A DNA stretch of 64,000 bases. It comes from an uncultured Acetobacteraceae bacterium. GTDB lineage: Bacteria > Pseudomonadota > Alphaproteobacteria > Acetobacterales > Acetobacteraceae. Below the pieces are notes generated by a model. It worked only from the letters and a program-made list of their open reading frames with translations. It searched no databases and had not been told where the DNA came from. The position numbers were made by a program, and so were the translations under genes. Positions 41,859 through 50,888 of this stretch are shown here, one piece after another (position 1 is the stretch's first letter; each line of letters begins with the position of its first letter). Where the stretch lies: NCBI GenBank assembly GCA_943912335.1, contig CALTUD010000014.1, positions 30,058 through 94,057 on the forward strand. Direction: 5' to 3'.

Positions 41859-42197
41859 ATGAAGCTCGTCACAGCAGTCATCAAACCCTTCAAGCTCGAT
41901 GACGTGAGGGAAGCGCTGACGCCGCTCGGTGTCCAGGGCCTGACCGTCTCCGAGGTGAAGGGGTTCGGCCGACAGAAGGGCCAGACCGAGATCTATCGCG
42001 GCGCCGAATACCACGTGAGCTTCCTGCCCAAGGTGAAGATCGAAGTGGCCGTGTCCGACGATCTGGTGGACCAGGTGGTGGAGGCGATCCTCCAATCCGC
42101 CCATACCGGTAAGATCGGCGACGGCAAGATCTTCGTGACGGACATCCAGCGCGCGGTCCGTATCCGCACGCGTGAGACGGGAGACGACGCGCTGTGA
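41859..42197 (+). CDS. glnK: Nitrogen regulatory protein PII (GlnK/GlnB)
   Basis: A 112-residue PII trimer subunit that senses 2-oxoglutarate, ATP/ADP and nitrogen status. It starts KLVTAVIKPFKLDDVREAL, carries the T-loop GQTEIYRGAEYHVSFLPKVK with the uridylylation site Tyr 51, and has the B-loop AHTGKIGDGKIFV. Its stop overlaps the amtB start by four bases, which points to GlnK, the form that plugs the AmtB channel when ammonium is plentiful. A good AGAGAGAGG site precedes the ATG. GlnK versus GlnB is inferred from context. Confidence 0.96.
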   Translation: MKLVTAVIKPFKLDDVREALTPLGVQGLTVSEVKGFGRQKGQTEIYRGAEYHVSFLPKVKIEVAVSDDLVDQVVEAILQSAHTGKIGDGKIFVTDIQRAVRIRTRETGDDAL

Positions 42198-43579
42198 GCC
42201 ATCGTCCCGCGTCTTCCCGCCTCGGCCGCACCGCGCTCGGCGCCGGTGCCGGCGCGATCGCCGCGCTGGCGGCGTTTCCGGCCCTGGCCGCCGCGGCGCC
42301 CCCGCCGCCGCCCAAGATCGACAGCGGCGACACCGCCTGGATGCTGACGTCCACGGCACTGGTTCTGCTGATGACCGTGCCGGGCCTGGCGCTCTACTAC
42401 GCCGGCATGGTGCGCAAGAAGAACGTGCTCGCCACGCTGATGCAGGCTTTTGCGATCTGCTGCCTCATCACCCTCGTCTGGACGGTGGTCGGCTATTCGC
42501 TCACCTTCACCACCGGAAACCCCTATATCGGCGATTTCTCGCGCGTGATGCTCAACGGCATCGGCGCCAACATCTCCAAGGGCAGCGACATCGGATTCAC
42601 CCTCGGGCTCGGATCGTCCAACGCGACGGTCATGACGATCCCCGAGAGCGTCTACATGATGTTCCAGATGACCTTCGCGATCATCACCCCGGCCCTGATC
42701 GCCGGTGCGTTCGCGGACCGCATGAAGTTCTCCGCCATGTGCATCTTCATGGTGCTGTGGTCGATCGTGGTCTACGCCCCGATCGCGCACTGGGTCTGGA
42801 GCCCGGTCGGCTGGGTCGCTGGCTTCGGCGCCATCGACTTCGCGGGCGGCACCGTGGTGCACATCAATGCAGGCATCGCCGGCCTGATGTGCGCGCTGGT
42901 GCTCGGCAAGCGTAAGGGCCTCGGCCATGACGACATGTCGCCCTACAACCTGACCTATGCCGTGATCGGCGCGTCGCTGCTGTGGGTGGGTTGGTTCGGC
43001 TTCAATGCCGGCTCCGCCGTGGGCTCCAACGGCCGCGCCGGCATGGCGATGGCCGTGACGCAGATCGCCACCGCGGCGGCGGCGCTCGGCTGGATGTTCG
43101 TGGAATGGATCGTCAAGGGCAAACCGACGGTGCTGGGCATCATCTCCGGCGCCGTGGCGGGTCTCGTGGCCATCACCCCGGCGTCCGGCTTCGTGCTGCC
43201 GGGAGCTTCGATCATCATCGGTCTCGCCGCCGGCGTGGGCTGCTACTTCGCGGCCACCACGCTGAAGCATGCGCTCGGCTATGACGACAGCCTGGACTGC
43301 TTCGGCGTCCATGGCGTGGGCGGCATCATTGGCGCCCTGCTGACCGGCGTGTTCGCCTATGGCCCACTCTCGGCCACGGACGCCAGCCCGGCCGGCACGG
43401 TGGGCAGCTTCGCGCAGCTCATCATCCAGGCCAAGGCGGTGCTCATCACCCTGGTCTGGAGCGGCGGCATCAGCTTCATCCTGCTCAAGATCATCGACCT
43501 CACCGTCGGGCTGCGCGTCAGCCACGACTACGAGATCGAAGGTCTGGACATGACGCTGCACGGCGAACGCATCAACTGA
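42194..43579 (+). CDS. amtB: Ammonium transporter AmtB
   Basis: A 461-residue Amt channel with a signal peptide (LGAGAGAIAALAAFPALAAA) and eleven membrane helices. Typical motifs are LMTVPGLALYYAGMVRKKNV, FAIITPALIAGAFADRMKFS, DFAGGTVVHINAGIAGL with the first pore His, and LDCFGVHGVGGIIGALLTGV with the second. The tail RVSHDYEIEGLDMTLHGERI is the conserved GlnK-docking C-terminus. The start is the GTG at 42194, overlapping the glnK stop (GTGA). Confidence 0.97.
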   Translation: MSHRPASSRLGRTALGAGAGAIAALAAFPALAAAAPPPPPKIDSGDTAWMLTSTALVLLMTVPGLALYYAGMVRKKNVLATLMQAFAICCLITLVWTVVGYSLTFTTGNPYIGDFSRVMLNGIGANISKGSDIGFTLGLGSSNATVMTIPESVYMMFQMTFAIITPALIAGAFADRMKFSAMCIFMVLWSIVVYAPIAHWVWSPVGWVAGFGAIDFAGGTVVHINAGIAGLMCALVLGKRKGLGHDDMSPYNLTYAVIGASLLWVGWFGFNAGSAVGSNGRAGMAMAVTQIATAAAALGWMFVEWIVKGKPTVLGIISGAVAGLVAITPASGFVLPGASIIIGLAAGVGCYFAATTLKHALGYDDSLDCFGVHGVGGIIGALLTGVFAYGPLSATDASPAGTVGSFAQLIIQAKAVLITLVWSGGISFILLKIIDLTVGLRVSHDYEIEGLDMTLHGERIN

Positions 43580-43608
43580 TCCGGGCGATTCTCGTCCGCA
43601 TGCGGGAC

Positions 43609-43634
43609 AGGGCGGCCTTCGGGCCGCCCTTTTT
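43609..43634 (+). terminator. Rho-independent terminator of glnK-amtB
   Basis: A 9-bp perfect stem AGGGCGGCC/GGCCGCCCT with a TTCG tetraloop, followed by TTTTC. It lies 30 bases after the amtB stop. Confidence 0.93.
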
Positions 43635-43648
43635 CATTGCGGCCCGTT

Positions 43649-44581
43649 TTACGGCGTACTCGCCACCAGCTGGAACGGCGCCCAATCATATTGCGGCACG
43701 GGCTGGTGGCCGATCAGCTTGAACACATCCACCACAGCTTCCTCGCCCTGTTGAACCGGGTCCTGTCTGACCGTCAGGGACAGATGGTGTTCCGCCATCG
43801 CCTGCAGCGCCTCGGGACTGGCGTCCACGCCGGCGATCAGCGGCGCCGCGCCCTGTCCGCCTGCCGCGACCCAGCCGGCATAGGCGCCCAAGGCCATTTC
43901 GTCGTTGTTGGCAGCCACGGCGTCGATCCGCGTGCCGCTCCGCACCCAGCCGGCCATCAGATCGGCGGCCTTTGCGCGGTTCCAACCCGCTTCGCCCTGC
44001 TCCACCACATGGATGTCGGGATAGCGACGCAGGATCTCCCGGATACCGCGCGTGCGCTGGGTCGCCGCCGTGAAGCTGCTGGGACCGGTGATGATGGCGA
44101 GATTGCCGTGCCCGCCCATGCGCGCGGCCAGGATGTGCATCTGCAGCCGTCCTGCCACCAGCTCGTTTGGAATCGCCATCACGATCCGGCCCGGCAGCCA
44201 GTCCACCTGGGGACCGTTGTTGATCAGGACAACGGGGACATCGGCCGCCCGCGCTCGCGCCGTAAAGCCTCCCGCTTTGTCCGCATCCATCGGGATCACG
44301 ATCAAACCGGTCACGCCGGACCGGATCATGTCGGCGATGTCCGCGTTCTGCCGGTCGACATCGCCATCGGGCGCGATCGCCACGCGAAGCGTGGCCCCAG
44401 GAGTTTCGCTCACCTTCCGCTGGATGGCGTCGCGCATGCGGGTGCGGAACGGGTCCAGGGTCGGGATCGATAGACCGATCGTCGGGGTCTCCTCCGCCTG
44501 CGCGGCGACGGGAACGATCGAGATGACCAGCGCGAACAGGCCTGCACCGAGCGGAAACGACATCCGGAATACGCTGCGCAT
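43649..44581 (-). CDS. Periplasmic sugar-binding-type protein
   Basis: A 310-residue type 1 periplasmic binding protein of the ribose/galactose-binding (LacI-like) family. The signal peptide ALVISIVPVAAQAEE precedes TIGLSIPTLDPFRTRMRDAI. The fold shows VTGLIVIPMDADKAGGFTAR, VPVVLINNGPQVD, RIDAVAANNDEMALGAYAGW and IAGVDASPEALQAM, all typical. The ligand is not known. The start is two bases after the chemoreceptor stop, with no ABC permease or ATPase nearby, so it likely presents ligand to the receptor and is not part of an uptake system. Confidence 0.88.
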   Translation of the reverse strand: MRSVFRMSFPLGAGLFALVISIVPVAAQAEETPTIGLSIPTLDPFRTRMRDAIQRKVSETPGATLRVAIAPDGDVDRQNADIADMIRSGVTGLIVIPMDADKAGGFTARARAADVPVVLINNGPQVDWLPGRIVMAIPNELVAGRLQMHILAARMGGHGNLAIITGPSSFTAATQRTRGIREILRRYPDIHVVEQGEAGWNRAKAADLMAGWVRSGTRIDAVAANNDEMALGAYAGWVAAGGQGAAPLIAGVDASPEALQAMAEHHLSLTVRQDPVQQGEEAVVDVFKLIGHQPVPQYDWAPFQLVASTP

Positions 44582-44583
44582 GA

Positions 44584-46287
44584 TCAGGCCGCCTGCATCT
44601 GGTCGATGAAGCCGCCGATCTCGTTCGACAGCAGGGTCGATTGGGTGGAGATGTCGCGGGCGCAATGGCTGACGCGATCGGCGGTCTCGCCGTTCTGCAC
44701 TGCCGCCACACGCACCGAATCCGTATTGCGCGCCACAAGGCGGGAGCGTTGCGTCGTGTTGTTCAGACTTCGCGCGATCTCCTGGGTGGTGGCATTCTGT
44801 TCCGTCATGGCGGCGGCGATCGCGCCGCAGGTGGCGCTGACCGTATCGATATGGCGTACGATCCGCTGCGTGGAATGCTGCACGGCACCGACGCCCTGGC
44901 GAATGTTGTCGATGCCGCCGGTCACCTGTTCCGCCGCCCTGGCCGTATCCAGTGCCAGTTGCTTGACCTCGGAGGCGACCACGGCGAATCCCCGCCCGGC
45001 TTCGCCGGCGCGGGCCGCTTCGATGGTCGCGTTCAACGCCAGCAGGTTGGTCTGCTGTGCGATGCCCAGGATCATCTGCACGATCGTGCTGGCTCGTTCC
45101 GCTTCCTCGGCCAGGGTCGCAACCGCACCATCGGACGTTCTGGCCTCGGTCGCGGCGTTGCCGATCACCTGGGCGGTTTCGGTCACTTGACGGTCGATCT
45201 CGGCGATCGCCGCCGAAAGCTCTTCCGTCGCGGCCGCGATGTTCTGCATGTCGCCGTCGGTCTCGATCGCGGCATGGGAGGCTTCGCCGGCCTGTTCGCG
45301 CGTCTGCGACGCGGCGGTCGACATGGAGGCGGAGCTTTCGCCCAATTCCCGCGACGCGATATCGAGCGTTCCGATCAGCGAGGAGAATCGCGTCTGGAAC
45401 TCGCCGGCGACGCGCTCCATTCGGGCGGCGCGCGCTTCCCTGATGTTTTGCGCTTCCGCACGTTCGGCACCGAGCGTCTCGTTCTCGATCAGCCCGCACT
45501 GGAAGACCTGCACCGCACGCGCCATGTCGCCGATCTCGTCGGCGCGCGCGGTGAACGGGATTTCCACCCCGGTATCGTGGCCGGCGAGGCGCCGCATCAC
45601 CGCCGTCATTGCCAGAATCGGCCGGGTGATTCGCGCCGACATCATCATGGCGATCCCGATTCCGGCCGCGGCGATCACCGCCATCGCCACGAGGATGCCG
45701 ATGGCGGCCGATCGGGTCGCGGCGGCAGCATCGTCGGTCTGCTGCTGCGCCTCGGCGTTCTTCATCGCGAGCAAACGGGCGATGGCACCGGCAAATGCGA
45801 TGGCATCGTCATGCAGGTCCTCGAAGACCACCGCATCCGCGATGGCATGTTCGCCCGCATCGTCCAAAGCCACGATATCCTGCTCGACCGCCATGAAGTG
45901 TTGCCACTTCTCATGGAGATCGGACGCCATGGCCTGTTCCTCGGCGCCCGAGATCGTCGGCGCGTAGCGGCTCCAGCCTTCCGAGAACGAGCCCTCCAAC
46001 CGTTTCAACTCACGGCGATTGTTCGCGCGCTCTTCCGCGGATGGGCTTTCATGCATCAGCAGCGCAGCATTGCGCATCTGCTGGCTTTCGTTGGCCATCC
46101 GGCTCAACACCTGCACTTCCGCGAACCGGACCGCCAAGGCATGCGATGCGCTTCCGATCCGATGGATATGCAGCAGCGCGAACAGGCCGAGGACGACGCT
46201 GAGCGAACACAGGAGCACAAGTGCCGCGTTGATGACCGCGCGAACAGTCCAGCCATGGAAAGAAAAGCGATTGACCACGTGAGCCAT
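44584..46287 (-). CDS. Methyl-accepting chemotaxis protein
   Basis: A 567-residue chemoreceptor. A first membrane helix (AVINAALVLLCSLSVVLGLFA, about residues 17-37) precedes a ~150-residue periplasmic helical bundle of the four-helix type (QQMRNAALLMHESPSAEE). A second helix (IGILVAMAVIAAAGIGIAMM) leads to a HAMP domain (SARITRPILAMTAVMRRLAG) and the signalling domain. The kinase-binding tip is IAQQTNLLALNATIEAARAG followed by EAGRGFAVVASEVKQLA. It lacks an obvious C-terminal NWETF-type pentapeptide. I chose the ATG at 46287; a GTG at 46302 is in frame. The binding-protein gene follows within two bases of its stop. Confidence 0.94.
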   Translation of the reverse strand: MAHVVNRFSFHGWTVRAVINAALVLLCSLSVVLGLFALLHIHRIGSASHALAVRFAEVQVLSRMANESQQMRNAALLMHESPSAEERANNRRELKRLEGSFSEGWSRYAPTISGAEEQAMASDLHEKWQHFMAVEQDIVALDDAGEHAIADAVVFEDLHDDAIAFAGAIARLLAMKNAEAQQQTDDAAAATRSAAIGILVAMAVIAAAGIGIAMMMSARITRPILAMTAVMRRLAGHDTGVEIPFTARADEIGDMARAVQVFQCGLIENETLGAERAEAQNIREARAARMERVAGEFQTRFSSLIGTLDIASRELGESSASMSTAASQTREQAGEASHAAIETDGDMQNIAAATEELSAAIAEIDRQVTETAQVIGNAATEARTSDGAVATLAEEAERASTIVQMILGIAQQTNLLALNATIEAARAGEAGRGFAVVASEVKQLALDTARAAEQVTGGIDNIRQGVGAVQHSTQRIVRHIDTVSATCGAIAAAMTEQNATTQEIARSLNNTTQRSRLVARNTDSVRVAAVQNGETADRVSHCARDISTQSTLLSNEIGGFIDQMQAA

Positions 46288-46348
46288 CCCGTAACGAAGC
46301 ACAGCGAGGATGGTCCCGAATTAATGAAGATTTCGTTATGTCGGTGAA

Positions 46349-47566
46349 TTAAGTTCTGCCGACCGCGTCGTCGCGGCGTTCGTCCATCCCGCGTGTCTCG
46401 CCCAGCCGAAACGCCAGCGCCGTCGCCATCAGGGCCGGCACGCCCATCAACAGAAACGCGATCCGCCAGCCGGCCGCATGCGCCAGCATGCCGCCGAACA
46501 CGCCGGACAGAGCGCCGCCGATACCGGACAGCGTATTCAGCAGGCCGATCGCGGTCTGGGTCCGGCCGCTGCCCCAGGTGATGTCCGCCACCAGGATCGG
46601 GATCGCCACGCCGATCAGGCCGGACGAGATCCCATCCAGTATTTCAGCCGGCAAAAGGCTCCAAGGGCCGACGCAGAACGCGCACAGAACGGCACGCAGC
46701 GGGGTCGCGGCGCAGGCGATCAGCAGCAGCCGACGGCGCCCCTTGCGATCGGCCAGAGACCCGGCCCACAGCGCTACCGGGATCATGGTCGCCTGCGCCA
46801 CGATCACGAACACGGCCATCCAGCTCTGCCGTTCCACCTCGCCCACGCTCAGGCGCTGTCCCATCAGGGACAGCAGCGCGCCGTTGGACAGGTTGAACAA
46901 CCCCAGGGTCAGCGCCATCAGCGCCAGCTTGCGGTTGCGCAGAAGCGCGAACACGCGCTGCCCCCGTTTCGTCCGGGCGGACGGCTCGCCCGGGCCATGC
47001 GCGCGTTCGGTGTCGAACCCGCCGCGCGGCAGCAGCGCAGCGGTCAGGGCGGCCGCCAGACCCATGCCGGCCAATACCCAGAATGCCGCGCCGGCGCCCA
47101 GCGCCCCGTCCAGCGCCAATACCAGACCGGCAGCCAGAAGGATGCCGGCATGGTTCGCAGCTTGATTGATGCCTTGCTGGCGGGGGAAACCTTTCTTGCC
47201 GACGGTGCCCAAGGTGAGCAGCGTCAGCCCCGGTACCACCAGCGCACCGCCTGCCGTGGCGATCGCCAGACTGCCGATCACGCCGGGCATGCCGGTCGCC
47301 AGCAGCACCATCAGCGTGCCGCATACGATCGCGAGGCAGGAAGCGGCCAGAAGCAGGCGCGGCGACCGGGTCTGGTCCACCAGCAAGCCGGCCGGCGCGT
47401 TCATGCCGAGCCCGGCCAGTCCCACCACGGTAGTGACGATGCCGATCCGCCCCGGCCCCCAATGGGCGTGGGCGGTCAGATAGGTGGCCAGGAACGGGCC
47501 GAGCCCGCCCTGGATGTCGCCGGCGAAGACGTTCAGCAGCGCCAGATGGACGATCGCGCCGCCCAT
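46349..47566 (-). CDS. MFS transporter
   Basis: A 405-residue major-facilitator protein with twelve predicted helices. GDIQGGLGPFLATYLTAHAH in helix 1 and GLLVDQTRSPRLLLAAS in loop 2-3 (in place of the usual RxxGRR motif) identify a group of bacterial MFS drug or metabolite exporters. SLADRKGRRRLLLIACAA is the second conserved loop. I cannot assign a substrate. It sits 61 bases upstream of the chemoreceptor gene on the same strand, and 18 bases after the SYLF gene. Confidence 0.85.
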   Translation of the reverse strand: MGGAIVHLALLNVFAGDIQGGLGPFLATYLTAHAHWGPGRIGIVTTVVGLAGLGMNAPAGLLVDQTRSPRLLLAASCLAIVCGTLMVLLATGMPGVIGSLAIATAGGALVVPGLTLLTLGTVGKKGFPRQQGINQAANHAGILLAAGLVLALDGALGAGAAFWVLAGMGLAAALTAALLPRGGFDTERAHGPGEPSARTKRGQRVFALLRNRKLALMALTLGLFNLSNGALLSLMGQRLSVGEVERQSWMAVFVIVAQATMIPVALWAGSLADRKGRRRLLLIACAATPLRAVLCAFCVGPWSLLPAEILDGISSGLIGVAIPILVADITWGSGRTQTAIGLLNTLSGIGGALSGVFGGMLAHAAGWRIAFLLMGVPALMATALAFRLGETRGMDERRDDAVGRT

Positions 47567-47584
47567 GATGCCGATCGTCCTGGA

Positions 47585-48439
47585 TCAGCGCGGCGGCGGC
47601 AGGCTCTGTTCCTGGACGGCACCGGTGGGCGCGATCTGCATCGGCCCGTTGGCGTTGGTCGGCGTCGTGGCGCCATAGCTGCCGGGCGCCGTAGACGGCA
47701 GTCCTGCCGCCGGCGTGGCGGCCGCGGAGCCGAAGCGCATCAGGGTCGAGCGCAGCGGGTCGGCGCCCGGATTATTCACCCGCATCGCCACAAGGATATC
47801 TTCCGGGCCGACCGGCTGACCATAGTAGGCGCGGTCTCCGGCACTGTCGGAACTGATCATCGAGCCCTGCAGCGCGATGCCGGCGAACAGGCCCTTGGCC
47901 TTCTCGACCGCCACGATATCGGCGCGAAGCGCGGCCGTGGTGGCGCCTTCCATGCCCGCACCCAGCGTCGCGATGGCGATGGAAGCGTCGGCGCCGATCT
48001 TGAACTGGCTGTCCATCATCGCCGTCAGACCCTTGCGGGTCATGATGAACATCATCAGCTCGGCATCCTGGATGCCGGCCTGGAACCCGAGACTGCCCGA
48101 ACTCATCGAGTAGAAGGCCGGGGCGGACCAGGAGCCGCCGCCGTCGCGCGCCAGCATCACGCAGCCGCCGCCCGATCCGGCCAGCAGGAAGCCCATGCGG
48201 AAGATGCTCGGGCAGATCATCACCGCCTTGGCGCGGGCGAGATACCGCTGCGCCTGGCCGCCATTCTGGTGCCAGTCGAGCACGTCCTGCGCCGTCAGCG
48301 TCGAGCGATCCACCAGAGCCTGTTGTTTCTGCTGCCGTTCGGCGGTCGGCATGCTGCTGTCGGCGCAGCCCGCCAGCCCCGCCAGCGCCATCACCAAAGC
48401 AGCGGACCGCATGGCGCTCCTGCCCAGCACGAAAGCCAT
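47585..48439 (-). CDS. SYLF-domain lipoprotein (Ysc84-like)
   Basis: A 284-residue protein of the SYLF/Ysc84 family, which binds lipids. The N-terminus MAFVLGRSAMRSAALVMALA ends in a lipobox (LAGLAGC). The conserved domain includes LARAKAVMICPSIFRMGFLL, GGSWSAPAFYSMSSGSLGF, ELMMFIMTRKGLTAMMDSQF and DIVAVEKAKGLFAGIALQG, the typical SYLF blocks. The Pro/Ala/Gly tail is probably disordered. The ATG at 48439 is favoured by GGGGAGAAG upstream; ATGs at 48457 and 48412 are alternatives. Confidence 0.88.
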   Translation of the reverse strand: MAFVLGRSAMRSAALVMALAGLAGCADSSMPTAERQQKQQALVDRSTLTAQDVLDWHQNGGQAQRYLARAKAVMICPSIFRMGFLLAGSGGGCVMLARDGGGSWSAPAFYSMSSGSLGFQAGIQDAELMMFIMTRKGLTAMMDSQFKIGADASIAIATLGAGMEGATTAALRADIVAVEKAKGLFAGIALQGSMISSDSAGDRAYYGQPVGPEDILVAMRVNNPGADPLRSTLMRFGSAAATPAAGLPSTAPGSYGATTPTNANGPMQIAPTGAVQEQSLPPPR

Positions 48440-48634
48440 CTCGGTTCTTCTCCCCATCGCCGCCTCAGCAGACGAGCAAACTGTGCCGAAACAATGGCCT
48501 CCGCGACGTGCTTCACGCAAGCTGCCCACCCGGTAGCCCATATGCCCATCGGGTATCAGACGACGCGAGATTGACCGCGTGTCGAAAGGACAATATCAAA
48601 ACAACGAAACGAATACGTAATACGAGACGATCCC

Positions 48635-50875
48635 ATGCGCGGCCTCCGCTCCCCTGCGTTTCTCGGCGGCGCGTCCGTCCTCGCCTTGATTTCCGGCTTC
48701 GACGCGTCCGCCGCCACGCCGCCGGAAGATGCGGGCGAAACCGTCACCGTCACGGCGCGAAGACGCGCGGAGCCGTTGCAGAAGACGCCCGTCGCGGTCA
48801 CGGTGATCACGGCGAAGCAGGCGGCCACGACCGATACGCATGACCTCCAGGGCATCCTCGCCGCAGTGCCCTCGGCCAGCTTCCGCACCAACAGCTCCAG
48901 CAAGGACCGGACCGTGTTCGTGCGCGGCATCGGCACCATTTCCACATCTCCGGGCGTGGAGCCCTCCGTGTCCACCGTGATCGATGGGGTGGTGATGGCG
49001 CGGTCGGGGCAGGCGACGCAGGATCTGATCGATCTGCAGCAGATCGAGGTGCTGCGCGGCCCGCAGGGCACCTTGTTCGGTAAGAACGCCACCGCAGGCG
49101 CCGTGAACATCACCACCGCCGCACCCACCAGCGCATTCCACGCCTATACGGACGCATCCTATTTCTCCGGCAACGAGTATCGCGTCGCGGCCGGCGTCTC
49201 GGGAACGCTGGTGGAGAACCGGCTCGTCGCCAATCTCGGAATCATGGCCGGCGGGTTCGACGGTAATGTCGACAACGCCACGCTTGGGCGCCAGGTGAAC
49301 GGATATGCGCATCAGGGCTTCCGCTCCAAGCTGCTCTGGACGCCGGATACCGAAACGCGCGTGACGCTCGGGCTCGACTTTCTGCACGAGAACGATCCTG
49401 TTCCGAACGGCGTGTTCGTATCTTCGGGACAGATCGCCTATCCGACCGGCATCTTCACCAACAACGCGTCGTTGTCCCGTGCGCTCGCTTCGGAAGGGAT
49501 CGCGCCGTCGCGCAACAACGACACGGTGGCTAACAATCTCGATAGCCGGTCGCGCGATCGGGAAGGTGGCGTGTCGCTCACGGCCGAACGCAATCTCGGC
49601 GGCGGCGCCACACTGACCTCGATCACCGCCTATCGACGTTGGCAGAATACCCAGGACCAGGATTACGACCAGCTCGCATCCGCGTTCGCGGGTCTGCCGC
49701 AGATCGCCGATCACGGAGCATTGGACCTGTCGCAGGTGTCGGAGGAGTTGCGTTTCCAGTCCCGCAAGGGGGGCTGGATCGATTACACCGGTGGCGTCTT
49801 CTACCTGCATACCGACGACGACGAATCCTACGATCGCGCATTCGGCACCGTCACCGGCCAAACCGCCGACGGGCACGCCGTGTTCGACACGCGCACCAAC
49901 AATGCGGCCGCCTTCGCCGAAGGAAACGTCAATTTCACCCCGACATTCCGCGCCATCCTCGGCGCACGCGTGATCTATCAGGACGTGGACTACGATTTCA
50001 GCCGTCGCTCCTCCTCGGCGGTGGCGGTCACGGGCATCCGGCCCGGTTTCGCCTCCAGCGGCACCACGGACGATGTCGGTTACGTGGATCGGATCGGCCT
50101 GCAATACGACGTGTCGCCGAACGCCCACGCCTATTTCACCTACTCGCGTGGTTATCAGGGTCCGGCTTACAACGTCTTCTTCAACATGCAGAAATCCGAT
50201 ACCGGGGCGCTCAAACCGGAAACCAATAACAGCTTTGAGATCGGTTTGAAGACGCAGGCTCTGCACCAGCGACTCACCGCAAACTTCGCTGCCTTCATCG
50301 AGGACTTCTCGAACTATCAAGCCAATTTCACCGATCAGATCGCCGGCGGCCTGGTCACGCGACTGATCAATGCCGGCAGCGTTTCCACGAAAGGTGTCGA
50401 GAGCGACCTTTCGTTCCGGGTCGACCGGCATCTGACGCTCGGTGCCAACGTCGCCTACACCTACGCGGCGATCGACGATTTCGCCTGCCCGCCCGGCGCG
50501 CCAACCTCCTGCAACGTGAATGGCCAGCGCCTGCCGTTCGCGCCGCGCTGGAAGGCGCATCTGTCCGCGGACTATACCCAGCCTCTGTCGCAGCGTTACC
50601 AGCTCTCCGGCGGCAGTACCTATGATTGGCAGAGCAGTACGCAATTCTCGCTGGCGCAGACGCCGGGTACCGTGCAGGGCGCCTACGGAATCTGGAACCT
50701 CTACGTCACCTTCGCCGATCTCGATGCGCGCTGGCGCATTACCGGCATCCTGCGCAATACGCTCGATACGCATTATTCCGCTTACCGCGCCTTGGGCAAT
50801 CTCGGCGGCACCGTGGCGTGGCTTGGCCGCGACTATGGCCGCTACGGCGGCTTCACGCTGCACAAGGATTTCTGA
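48635..50875 (+). CDS. TonB-dependent outer-membrane receptor
   Basis: A 746-residue receptor. After a signal peptide (LGGASVLALISGFDASAA), ETVTVTARRRAEPLQKTPVA contains the TonB box. The plug domain shows DLQGILAAVPSASFRTN, VFVRGIGTISTSPGVEP and IEVLRGPQGTLFGKNATAGA. The C-terminal 600 residues are the 22-strand barrel, ending ARWRITGILRNTLDTHYSAY and GGTVAWLGRDYGRYGGFTLH with an aromatic end (DF). It resembles the broad 'TonB-dependent receptor' group used for siderophores, sugars or aromatics. The substrate cannot be read from sequence. It probably shares a transcript with the MFS gene 13 bases downstream. Confidence 0.95.
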   Translation: MRGLRSPAFLGGASVLALISGFDASAATPPEDAGETVTVTARRRAEPLQKTPVAVTVITAKQAATTDTHDLQGILAAVPSASFRTNSSSKDRTVFVRGIGTISTSPGVEPSVSTVIDGVVMARSGQATQDLIDLQQIEVLRGPQGTLFGKNATAGAVNITTAAPTSAFHAYTDASYFSGNEYRVAAGVSGTLVENRLVANLGIMAGGFDGNVDNATLGRQVNGYAHQGFRSKLLWTPDTETRVTLGLDFLHENDPVPNGVFVSSGQIAYPTGIFTNNASLSRALASEGIAPSRNNDTVANNLDSRSRDREGGVSLTAERNLGGGATLTSITAYRRWQNTQDQDYDQLASAFAGLPQIADHGALDLSQVSEELRFQSRKGGWIDYTGGVFYLHTDDDESYDRAFGTVTGQTADGHAVFDTRTNNAAAFAEGNVNFTPTFRAILGARVIYQDVDYDFSRRSSSAVAVTGIRPGFASSGTTDDVGYVDRIGLQYDVSPNAHAYFTYSRGYQGPAYNVFFNMQKSDTGALKPETNNSFEIGLKTQALHQRLTANFAAFIEDFSNYQANFTDQIAGGLVTRLINAGSVSTKGVESDLSFRVDRHLTLGANVAYTYAAIDDFACPPGAPTSCNVNGQRLPFAPRWKAHLSADYTQPLSQRYQLSGGSTYDWQSSTQFSLAQTPGTVQGAYGIWNLYVTFADLDARWRITGILRNTLDTHYSAYRALGNLGGTVAWLGRDYGRYGGFTLHKDF

Positions 50876-50888
50876 TCGGACACCGATC

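Noticed and set aside
48596..50863. 755-codon open frame antisense to the TonB receptor
   Set aside because: The plus strand gives a full receptor with signal peptide and plug motifs. The reverse product is Arg/Gly/Ala-rich only.
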